5,215 nucleotides of DNA from an uncultured Clostridia bacterium (lineage in GTDB: Bacteria; Bacillota; Clostridia; Christensenellales; Aristaeellaceae), in the NCBI GenBank assembly GCA_946615495.1, contig CAMOHY010000188.1, positions 1 to 5,215 on the forward strand. Reading direction: 5' to 3'. Positions 1 through 5,215 of the stretch are shown here, piece by piece (positions within the stretch are counted from its first letter, which is position 1; each line of letters opens with the position of its first letter). Below the pieces are notes generated by a model that did no database searches, had not been told where the DNA came from, and worked only from the letters and a program-made list of their open reading frames with translations. A program made the position numbers and the translations under genes.

Positions 1-13
1 AAGTGTTATTTTG

Positions 14-35
14 AAAAAGCGCTAAAAGAAAGCGC
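14..35 (-). terminator. Intrinsic terminator after the DHH gene
   Basis: On the minus strand GCGCT, loop TTCTTTT, AGCGC is followed directly by TTTTT (18-14), a compact Rho-independent terminator. A second hairpin just upstream (GGCCC/GGGCC, bases 45-62) may stack with it or help RNA folding. It lies 45 bases past the DHH stop codon, so it probably ends the TIR-LRR / DHH transcript. Confidence 0.65.
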
Positions 36-79
36 AGGGCTTGCGGCCCGGAAGCGGGGGCCTTTCGCTTCTTCCGGCA

Positions 80-1642
80 TCAGCCGCCGCAGGGGAAATA
101 GGTCGTCTGCATGATATCCTTTTTGATGATGTACACGTCGGAGGGGTTTTCCTGGCGGGCGGCGAGATAATCGCCGGGCAGGCCCAGCATGTAGCTGTCG
201 CTCCAGGGCACGAACACCTTGGTGCGTTTTTCCAACGCCCTGGCGTGCACTCTGGAGCCCTCCTTGGGGATGCACTGGCAGGCGTAATCGGCCAGGGATT
301 TGGGCATCATGTCCTCCTGGGTAGGCGCGTCGCCGCGAATGGCGGAGCGGAGGGTGGGGGCGTAAGCGCCGGTGACGGTGTAAGGCTCCGCCGTGACCGT
401 GTTGTGGGCGAAAAGGTAGGCTTCGTCGTTCTTATACACTTCGCCCTCCACGCCGATGATAAAATAGGTATCCTCCTGAATGGTCAGCTGAATATCTCCC
501 TCCAGCATCCGGGCGACCACCGGCGTGCCCGCGGGGAAAAGCCGGGTGCCCTTCACATATCCCATGGGCAGCCGCTTTTTTTCATACAGGGGTTCCTGCG
601 TCAAATCGATTGTCACATCCGCGCCGGAGCGGATAAGGACCTGATCCGTAAAATATTCGTCCAACCGCTCCCGAACCAGCCGGAAGGCGAAGGCGCTCAT
701 TTTTTCCGGGGCAAAATCGCTGTATTTTGTCCGGCAGGCTTCTTCCAGGTGGCTCATAGCCAGAAACGCGCCGGCCTTTCGCGCGTGTCCGCCGCCGGAG
801 CCCAGGCCCTGGGCGATGAAGGCGGCCAATTCGTCCGCGCGGGTCTCCCGTTCACAGCTGCGCACGGACAGCTTGAACCCGCCCTCCACCATGCAGCAGA
901 CCACGCACACATTGATGGTGTCCACTTCGATCACCGCGTCGCTGATGATGCCCAGAATGTTGGGATCGCAGGGCTTGGCCAAGGCCGCGGCGTACCGGCG
1001 CGAGGCCTGGCTGTCGATGCCCACCATGGCGTCGCCCACGATGCTCAGCTCCTCCAGGCTCAAATTGCAGTTGATGAACCGGGCCAGCTGGCTTTTGTTG
1101 GCGCGGAATTCCAGGGTGTCCCGCAGGTCCCGGTCCTTGGGATGGCGCAGCTCCTGCATTTTTCCAGTGTCCATGTACAGCCCGTAGTACAGCGCCGTGG
1201 AAAGCGCCTGGTTTTCCAGCACGCTGAAGCCTTCGTCATTCAGCATATCCCACACGAGGGTGGCGCAGGCCCCGTACTGATCCCGTATTTCCCGCAGCGC
1301 GGGCAGGCTTTGAGCGGAGGGAATATGGTGGTCGATCACGGCAAGGTGCTTGCCGGGAAAGCGCTGCACGTTGGCTTCGCCCCATTGGCAGTCCACCGTA
1401 ATGAGCAATTCAGGCGCGTCCAGGCTGCCGCAGTGCTCGATGGGAATTTGCAGCATTTCCGTCATCAGCAGCAGGTTGCTTTTGCCAATCTTGTTTTTTC
1501 CGCCGTAGATGAGGCGGACCTTTTTCCCCTTGGACAGAAAATAGGAATACAGGCCAAAGCCGCTGGCGATGGCGTCAGCGTCGGGATTGTCGTGGGTCTG
1601 GATGACGATGGAATCAAACGGGAGCAAATCGCGCAGCTTCAT
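80..1642 (-). CDS. DHH/DHHA1 family phosphoesterase with long C-terminal extension
   Basis: A 520-residue soluble protein. The N-terminal DHH domain shows all metal-binding motifs: HDNPDADAIAS (residues 17-27), VDCQ with Asp84, DHH at 104-106 (bases 1325-1333), and YMDTG with Asp158. The DHHA1 domain carries SVRS (259-262) and GSGGGHARKAGAF (281-293). This layout is that of NrnA/GdpP-like phosphodiesterases, which use Mn2+ to cut short oligonucleotides, pAp or linear and cyclic dinucleotides; no RecJ OB fold or GdpP membrane/PAS part is seen. NrnA proteins are about 310-340 residues, so the last ~200 residues are extra. In that part, residues 352-420 (YEKK...LEGD...GVEGEVY) and 463-516 (PGDYLA...DVYIIKKDIMQTTY) each resemble a small uncharacterised phage-type module. 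The gene follows the TIR-LRR gene by 22 bases and is probably co-expressed with it. The enzyme class is firm; the substrate and the role of the extension are not known. Confidence 0.93.
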   Translation of the reverse strand: MKLRDLLPFDSIVIQTHDNPDADAIASGFGLYSYFLSKGKKVRLIYGGKNKIGKSNLLLMTEMLQIPIEHCGSLDAPELLITVDCQWGEANVQRFPGKHLAVIDHHIPSAQSLPALREIRDQYGACATLVWDMLNDEGFSVLENQALSTALYYGLYMDTGKMQELRHPKDRDLRDTLEFRANKSQLARFINCNLSLEELSIVGDAMVGIDSQASRRYAAALAKPCDPNILGIISDAVIEVDTINVCVVCCMVEGGFKLSVRSCERETRADELAAFIAQGLGSGGGHARKAGAFLAMSHLEEACRTKYSDFAPEKMSAFAFRLVRERLDEYFTDQVLIRSGADVTIDLTQEPLYEKKRLPMGYVKGTRLFPAGTPVVARMLEGDIQLTIQEDTYFIIGVEGEVYKNDEAYLFAHNTVTAEPYTVTGAYAPTLRSAIRGDAPTQEDMMPKSLADYACQCIPKEGSRVHARALEKRTKVFVPWSDSYMLGLPGDYLAARQENPSDVYIIKKDIMQTTYFPCGG

Positions 1643-1654
1643 GGAATTTATCCG

Positions 1655-1661
1655 CCTCTTT
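1655..1661 (-). promoter_or_regulatory. Ribosome binding site of the DHH gene in the 22-base gap
   Basis: The minus strand reads AAAGAGG just after the TIR-LRR stop codon (1667-1665) and 12 bases before the ATG at 1642-1640. The spacing is somewhat long and the match partial, so translation may depend partly on ribosomes arriving from the TIR-LRR gene. No terminator or promoter fits in the gap, which supports a shared transcript. Confidence 0.5.
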
Positions 1662-1664
1662 CGT

Positions 1665-3362
1665 TCATTCGGTGTAATGGATGCTTGCCTGGGTCAAGGG
1701 CTCGTTTTCCCCGCCGATGGCGATGGACTGCCACTGGGCCTGGGTGCCGCCAAACTGGACGGAGGACAGGGTGGAGCAGCCGTCAAAGGCCGCTTCGCCG
1801 ATTTGGGTGAGGCCGGCGGGCAGAATGACCTTGGAAAGGCGCACGCAGCCCTGGAGCACCCGGTCGCTCAGCGCCGTAACGCCCTCCGGAAGCTGCAAAG
1901 ACTTTATTTGCGTGCAGGAGGCCAGGGCCGAGCTGCCAAGATGGGCAATTTGGGGCGGCAAATTCAGGCCCGTTAAGCTCGAACAGCCGAAGAAGGCATA
2001 TTCCCCTATGGAAGTGACGCTGTCCGGGATAGTGAAGCTTTCCAGGGCGGTGCAGGAATAGAAGGCCCAGTCGCCGATGGCGGTGGGCTGCCCCTGGATA
2101 TCCACCTTTTCAAGCGACGTGCAGCCGTGGCACAGATAGCCCGGAATTTCCGCAATACCGGCGGGAATGGAAATATCCTTCAGGCCGGTGCACAGGCCGA
2201 AGGCGCCGGGCCGCAATTCCTGAAGGCCCGCGGGCAGGACGGCGTGGGCCATGCTTTGGCAGTAATAGAACGCGTAATCGCTGATTTTAACCAGGCTGTC
2301 CGGCAGGGAGGCAAGGTTGAGATTGTAGCATTCCAGGAACGCGGAAGTGCCGATTTTTTCCAGCCCCTCCGGCAGGCTGAGGCTGGTGAGGCTGATGCAA
2401 TTGGAAAACGCGCCGTCGCCAATCTCCTTCAGCCCTTTGGGTAGGGATACGCTGGTGAGGGATTTGCTGTTGGCGAAGGCGTAAACGCCAATGGAAGTGA
2501 TGCTGTCCGGCAGCGTCACGCTGATTAAGCTGGTCTGGTCCACAAACAGGTTGGTGGAGGCGGAAATGGCCGTCACGGGCAGGCCTTCAATGGCGGCGGG
2601 AACCGTCAAACGCTCCTGGTTCACGTCGTAACCGGTGATCTCCACATGGTCCGTATAGAGCGTGTACAAAAACCCATCCTCGGTCTTTTTGCCCGGCTGC
2701 GCCGCGCCCGCGGGAAGCGGCGTGGGCGTTATGGCGGGAGAGGGCGGCGTGCCTGTTCCCCGGCCCAGCAGGAAAAAAAGCGCCGCGCACACCGCCAGGC
2801 CCGCTAAAAGAAGGGGCAGCAGATAGCGTTTCTTCTGGGGCGCAGGCACGGGAGCGGATCCCTGGGGTGCGGCGCCGCCGCTTTTTTTCAGGCCCATGCG
2901 CTCAAAGCAGGAGGTCAGCTTGTAAACGTACTCCTCCTGGGACATGGTATAGCGCAGGATGGCCTGCCTGGTGCCGATTTGCAGCTTTAATCCGCCCTTG
3001 AGCTCCGTTTCCTCCAGGTGCACCGCCAGGAAGGGCTTTCTTTCGTCCAGGGCGAAGTTGATTTCGTTCTGCACGTTTTCCGACGCCGCCGAATCCTCCG
3101 TCAGAAACACCAGGAAGAAGGCGCATTTTTCCAGCGCCTCGGCGATCTCGTCCGTCCATTCGTTGCCGGGAGAAATCCCCTCGTCGTACCAAACGTGATA
3201 GCCCAGCTCGTTGAGCAGCTTGATTTGCTGATGCACGGCCTGGGCATTTTTGTGGGCGTAGCTCAAAAAAATGTAGGGCTCGTCGCCCCGGTATGCCGGA
3301 TAGGGAATTCTGCCCACGCCGGGCACCAGGGCAGTATCGGTCAGGGGCCGCTTTTCGTTCAT
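1665..3362 (-). CDS. TIR domain, single membrane helix, BspA-type leucine-rich repeat protein
   Basis: A 565-residue receptor-like protein. In order: a short N-terminal tail; a TIR domain (TIR_2 type, residues about 29-153) opening with YIFLSYAHKN, with HVWYDEGISPGNEW at 56-69 and the hydrophobic strand FFLVFLTEDS; a Pro/Ala-rich linker (160-176); a membrane helix (about 180-199) preceded by KKR; a Pro/Thr-rich stalk (200-225); and leucine-rich repeats to the end. The positive residues before the helix predict the TIR inside and the repeats outside the cell. The repeats are of the BspA/LRR_5 kind, with a final GGTQAQWQSIAIGG cap typical of the family. TIR domains either bind other TIRs or cleave NAD+; by eye Thr70 falls where SARM1-type enzymes have the catalytic Glu, so activity is uncertain. 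BspA-like repeats often bind host or surface proteins. The DHH phosphoesterase gene follows after 22 bases. The domain calls are firm; ligand and output are unknown. Confidence 0.93.
   Translation of the reverse strand: MNEKRPLTDTALVPGVGRIPYPAYRGDEPYIFLSYAHKNAQAVHQQIKLLNELGYHVWYDEGISPGNEWTDEIAEALEKCAFFLVFLTEDSAASENVQNEINFALDERKPFLAVHLEETELKGGLKLQIGTRQAILRYTMSQEEYVYKLTSCFERMGLKKSGGAAPQGSAPVPAPQKKRYLLPLLLAGLAVCAALFFLLGRGTGTPPSPAITPTPLPAGAAQPGKKTEDGFLYTLYTDHVEITGYDVNQERLTVPAAIEGLPVTAISASTNLFVDQTSLISVTLPDSITSIGVYAFANSKSLTSVSLPKGLKEIGDGAFSNCISLTSLSLPEGLEKIGTSAFLECYNLNLASLPDSLVKISDYAFYYCQSMAHAVLPAGLQELRPGAFGLCTGLKDISIPAGIAEIPGYLCHGCTSLEKVDIQGQPTAIGDWAFYSCTALESFTIPDSVTSIGEYAFFGCSSLTGLNLPPQIAHLGSSALASCTQIKSLQLPEGVTALSDRVLQGCVRLSKVILPAGLTQIGEAAFDGCSTLSSVQFGGTQAQWQSIAIGGENEPLTQASIHYTE
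1755..2513 (-). repeat. Eleven exact 23-residue leucine-rich repeats (69-base protein-level period)
   Basis: Residues 284-536 of the TIR-LRR protein form eleven units of exactly 23 residues with no insertions; register positions fall at 284, 307, 330, 353, 376, 399, 422, 445, 468, 491 and 514. The working consensus is LPxxLxxIGxxAFxxCxSLxxvx. Ten of the eleven carry Cys at the same place; the first has Ser. The unit at 422 lacks the LP start (IQGQPTAIG) but keeps length. Units at 284 and 445 are the closest pair, also at DNA level (20 of 24 bases match between 2490-2513 and 2007-2030). An N-cap (residues about 240-283) and a C-cap (537-565) flank the array. Confidence 0.9.
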
Positions 3363-3371
3363 ATGTACCCG

Positions 3372-3380
3372 CCTTTCCTT
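3372..3380 (-). promoter_or_regulatory. Ribosome binding site of the TIR-LRR gene
   Basis: The minus strand reads AAGGAAAGG, 9 bases upstream of the ATG at 3362-3360. It is an imperfect but well placed Shine-Dalgarno sequence and supports this start, which leaves about 28 residues before the TIR domain. Confidence 0.7.
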
Positions 3381-3432
3381 GCGCGAAGGGGGAAAACCTT
3401 GTTTCGTTTACCGGATGCTCAAAGCTTCTTAG

Positions 3433-3461
3433 AGTTTACCACAGGAAGAAAAAGTTGTAAA
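3433..3461 (-). promoter_or_regulatory. Sigma-A-type promoter for the TIR-LRR / DHH unit
   Basis: On the minus strand a -35 box TTTACA (3461-3456, 5 of 6 to consensus) is separated by exactly 17 bases from a -10 box TAAACT (3438-3433, 4 of 6). Transcription would begin near 3426, giving a 5' leader of roughly 60-65 bases before the TIR-LRR start codon. The surrounding AT-rich patch stands out in this GC-rich sequence. It would let the TIR-LRR and DHH genes be expressed apart from the redox operon. No operator-like repeat was recognised over it. Confidence 0.6.
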
Positions 3462-3505
3462 CCCGTTTGCGCGGCCCGGTCAAAGAAGAGGCCGCAAGAA
3501 AGGGA

Positions 3506-3538
3506 CTGCCGCGATGATGCTTTGCGCACCCGCAGCAG
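3506..3538 (-). terminator. Possible weak terminator after the redox operon
   Basis: On the minus strand CTGCTGCG pairs with CGCGGCAG (one G-T pair) around a 17-base loop that can itself fold (TGC-GCAAA-GCA). It is followed by TCCCTTTCTT, which is only moderately T-rich. It starts 15 bases past the oxidoreductase stop codon, a sensible place for a terminator, but the tail is poor. Termination here is a guess from position and shape. Confidence 0.35.
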
Positions 3539-3553
3539 CCCCCGTATGTTCAG

Positions 3554-4834
3554 TTACACCGCTTTTTCCGCGGTAATGGCCACGGTGATTTCGCCCGCGT
3601 CCCGGCAGGCGGCCAGCATTTTTTCGTTCATGGGCTGCACCACCATTTCGCCGGGGGTCAAAATCATTTTTTTCACGGAGGACAGGGCCTTCCCGTCGGC
3701 GTACACGGTCAAATAATGGTCCCTGTACACCCGGTCGGGGCGGAACATCAGGTCCACGCCCTGGTTTTCCTCCGTCAGCAGCAGCTTCTGCGGCACCACG
3801 CCGCGCACGCCCGCGCCGTCTTTAACGGGAATTTCCCGGCCCTCCCGGCGCTGGCCCTGGGCATAGCGGGCGGCCATTTCGCCCGCCCGGAAGGATTCGT
3901 TGCTCACATGGTCCACCAGGTCGTGCACGTGCAAAACGTTGCCGCAGGCGAACACGCCGGGCACGCTGGTTTCCAGCGTGTCGCTGACCACCGCGCCGCT
4001 GGTGACGGGCGACAGCTCCACGCCCGCGCCGGAGGACAGCTCGTTTTCCGGAATCAGGCCCACGGACAAAAGCAGCGTATCGCAGTCAAATTCCATTTCC
4101 GTGCCGGGAATGGGCCGCCGGTTTTCGTCCACCTTGGCCACCGTCACGCCCGTCACCCGCTCCCGGCCGTGAATATCGATCACGGTGTGGGACAGGTACA
4201 GGGGAATATTATAATCCTGCAGGCACTGCACGATATTGCGGTTCAGCCCGCTGGAATAGGGCATCAATTCCACGCAGGCCAGCACCTTGGCGCCCTGGAG
4301 CGTCATGCGGCGGGCCATGATAAGGCCGATGTCGCCGCTGCCTAAAATGACCACCCGGCGGCCAGGCATATAGCCCTCCAGGTTCACAAATTTCTGGGCG
4401 GTGCCCGCGCTGTAAATGCCGGCGCACCGCGTGCCCGGAATGGCCAGGGCGCCGCGGGGCCGCTCCCGGCAGCCCATGGCCAGCACGATGGCCTTGGCTT
4501 CAAACACCTGCAGGCCGTTTTCCCGGCTGACAGCCGTTACCCGCTTTTCCTTGGACACGGAAAGCACCGTAATCCCCGTGCGGATATCAATGCCCATTTC
4601 GCGGGCGGTATCAATGTCCCGCTGGGCGTATTCCGGGCCGGTCAATTCTTCCTTAAAGCGGTGCAGGCCAAAGCCGTTATGGATGCACTGGCGCAGGATG
4701 CCGCCGGGCTGATCCTCCCGCTCCAGAACGATCAAATTGTCAACGCCCGCTTTCTTGGCCGCGATGGCGGCGGCCAGGCCCGCCGGGCCCGCGCCGATTA
4801 CCAGCACGTCCACCTGAATCATGGTGTCAATCAT
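3554..4834 (-). CDS. NAD(P)/FAD-dependent oxidoreductase (partner of GlpA-like dehydrogenase)
   Basis: A 426-residue cytoplasmic flavoprotein of the two-dinucleotide-binding-domain (Pyr_redox_2) type. Visible motifs are the N-terminal FAD-binding GAGPAG (residues 14-19), a family-typical GGILRQCIHNGFG with Cys50, AMGCRERPRG (119-128), the second Rossmann GSGDIG for NAD(P)H (165-170), and the closing FAD motif GVFACGNVLHVHDLVDHV (293-310). A small C-terminal domain of about 80 residues follows. The first ATG is preferred over the ATG four codons later because AAAGGAGG sits 9 bases upstream. Its start overlaps the GlpA-like gene by 8 bases, which suggests translational coupling. In Clostridia such pairs are annotated as glycerol-3-phosphate dehydrogenase-associated oxidoreductases, but related proteins act on other substrates (for example HcnB-like amine oxidations), so the reaction stays open. 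The DUF1667 protein that commonly completes this operon is absent downstream. Confidence 0.93.
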   Translation of the reverse strand: MIDTMIQVDVLVIGAGPAGLAAAIAAKKAGVDNLIVLEREDQPGGILRQCIHNGFGLHRFKEELTGPEYAQRDIDTAREMGIDIRTGITVLSVSKEKRVTAVSRENGLQVFEAKAIVLAMGCRERPRGALAIPGTRCAGIYSAGTAQKFVNLEGYMPGRRVVILGSGDIGLIMARRMTLQGAKVLACVELMPYSSGLNRNIVQCLQDYNIPLYLSHTVIDIHGRERVTGVTVAKVDENRRPIPGTEMEFDCDTLLLSVGLIPENELSSGAGVELSPVTSGAVVSDTLETSVPGVFACGNVLHVHDLVDHVSNESFRAGEMAARYAQGQRREGREIPVKDGAGVRGVVPQKLLLTEENQGVDLMFRPDRVYRDHYLTVYADGKALSSVKKMILTPGEMVVQPMNEKMLAACRDAGEITVAITAEKAV

Positions 4835-5215
4835 GGCCCTGCGCCTCCTTTGCGATATCGTTCAGGGTGCCTACCAGCAGCTTGCTTTCCCCGCCGCATT
4901 TGGTAATCTCCAGGGGAGAAAGCTGAAGCTCCTCACACAAAATTTCCATCACCCTGGGGGAGCAGAACCCGCCCTGGCACCGGCCCATGCCGGCCCTGGT
5001 GCGCCGCTTCACCCCGTCGATGGACCGGGCGCCCACGGGACGGCGGATGGCGTCCCGGATTTCGGCCTCTGTAACGACCTCGCACCGGCACACGATGCGG
5101 CCATATTCCGCGTCCTGCTGGCAGGCGGCGGAGCGTTCTTCCTCCGTCATGGCGGCGAAGGGCTTGAGCAGCGGCACGGGGGCCTTGATGATGCGGGCGG
5201 CGGGCAGCTTCAAAT
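4827..5215 (-). CDS. GlpA-like FAD-dependent oxidoreductase, C-terminal part with BFD-type [2Fe-2S] domain (partial)
   Basis: This is the 3' end of a larger gene whose 5' part lies beyond base 5215. The reading frame is open to the window edge, and the in-frame TTG at 5213 is most likely an internal leucine rather than a start. The visible 128 residues carry the BFD-like [2Fe-2S] ligand pattern: CRC (residues 42-44, bases 5082-5090) and CQGGFC (residues 79-84, bases 4962-4979), joined by a stretch containing DGVKRRTRAGMGRCQGGFC. This domain is known at the C-terminus of clostridial GlpA-like glycerol-3-phosphate dehydrogenases and related flavoproteins, where the cluster passes electrons. The gene overlaps the next oxidoreductase by 8 bases, so the two are almost certainly co-transcribed and act together. 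The substrate cannot be fixed because the FAD and substrate domains are outside the window; the GlpA-like assignment rests on this tail and the neighbour. Confidence 0.88.
   Translation of the reverse strand, partial: LKLPAARIIKAPVPLLKPFAAMTEEERSAACQQDAEYGRIVCRCEVVTEAEIRDAIRRPVGARSIDGVKRRTRAGMGRCQGGFCSPRVMEILCEELQLSPLEITKCGGESKLLVGTLNDIAKEAQGHD
4844..4851 (-). promoter_or_regulatory. Ribosome binding site of the FAD oxidoreductase
   Basis: The minus strand reads AAAGGAGG, 9 bases before the ATG at 4834-4832. It lies inside the last codons of the upstream GlpA-like gene, and its position decides the start in favour of the first of two nearby in-frame ATGs. Confidence 0.85.

Larger units (their letters stand above)
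3363..3553. other. 191-base intergenic region between the redox operon and the TIR-LRR unit
   Basis: This gap contains a weak hairpin near the oxidoreductase end, a second inverted repeat GCGGCC/GGCCGC (3471-3476 with 3490-3495), the candidate promoter and the ribosome binding site. No convincing small gene, tRNA or riboswitch was seen in it. It is the only sizeable non-coding stretch in the window and marks the border between two unrelated functions. Confidence 0.7.

Noticed and set aside
80..1642. RecJ exonuclease or GdpP
   Set aside because: RecJ has additional OB-fold regions and greater length; GdpP has N-terminal membrane helices, PAS and degenerate GGDEF domains. Here the DHH domain starts at the N-terminus, as in NrnA-type proteins.
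41..1810. Very long plus-strand open frame (589 codons) opposite the DHH gene and the end of the TIR-LRR gene
   Set aside because: It mirrors the minus-strand genes in a GC-rich region, has a His/Gly/Ala/Val-rich composition with no recognisable domain, and runs across two well supported genes. It is an antisense shadow.
80..3362. Known Thoeris or CBASS defence system
   Set aside because: There is no SIR2/SLOG effector (ThsA), no CD-NTase, and no cap effector; the TIR protein is a membrane LRR protein and the DHH enzyme is not a standard part of those systems.
3471..3495. Inverted repeat GCGGCC...GGCCGC as a terminator
   Set aside because: The six-base arms pair perfectly, but on the minus strand no T-run follows directly (GCAAACGGG comes next), and on the plus strand there is no gene to terminate. 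It may be incidental or assist the weak hairpin beside it.
3018..3716. Plus-strand open frame crossing the intergenic gap (232 codons)
   Set aside because: It overlaps the TIR coding region, the promoter region and the end of the oxidoreductase on the other strand, and shows no domain. The gap segment alone gives no protein-like sequence.
3716..4345. Plus-strand open frame of 209 codons opposite the FAD oxidoreductase
   Set aside because: His- and Ala-rich shadow of a gene with unmistakable FAD and NAD(P) motifs on the minus strand.

Overview
This GC-rich window (roughly 60% by eye) is densely coded, and all four genes lie on the minus strand, so the biological order runs from base 5215 down to base 1. 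Gene content suggests an anaerobic, probably gut-associated member of the Clostridia. The clues are a GlpA-like flavoprotein with a BFD-type [2Fe-2S] tail followed by a second FAD oxidoreductase, a TIR protein with BspA-type leucine-rich repeats, and a DHH phosphoesterase. This taxonomic reading is inference from gene families, not from a marker gene.

Region 1 (about 5215-3554) is the end of a redox operon. It holds the C-terminal 128 residues of a GlpA-like dehydrogenase (CxC...CxxxxC cluster ligands), then a complete 426-residue NAD(P)/FAD-dependent oxidoreductase that overlaps it by 8 bases. The two probably form an anaerobic glycerol-3-phosphate dehydrogenase-like or related flavoprotein complex. 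The small DUF1667 gene that often follows this pair is not present here.

Region 2 (3553-3363) is a 191-base intergenic gap. It has weak hairpins that may end the redox operon and a good sigma-A-like promoter (TTTACA, 17 bases, TAAACT) pointing into the next gene, with a clear ribosome binding site.

Region 3 (3362-80) is a two-gene unit with only 22 bases between the genes. The first gene encodes a receptor-like protein: cytoplasmic TIR domain, proline-rich linker, one membrane helix, proline-rich stalk, and an outside domain of eleven exact 23-residue BspA-type leucine-rich repeats with N- and C-caps. The second encodes a DHH/DHHA1 phosphoesterase with a complete active site plus an extra region of about 200 residues. 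That extra region seems to contain two copies of a small module resembling uncharacterised phage proteins (the 'PGDYI...KPDIFEKTYE' type). An intrinsic terminator follows at bases 14-35.

The most interesting point is the pairing of a membrane TIR-LRR protein with a nucleotide-cleaving phosphoesterase. It could be a surface-sensing or defence-type signalling module in which the DHH enzyme makes or removes a nucleotide signal. The sequence shows the architecture and the tight linkage; the signalling role is inference, and the usual TIR catalytic glutamate is not obvious.
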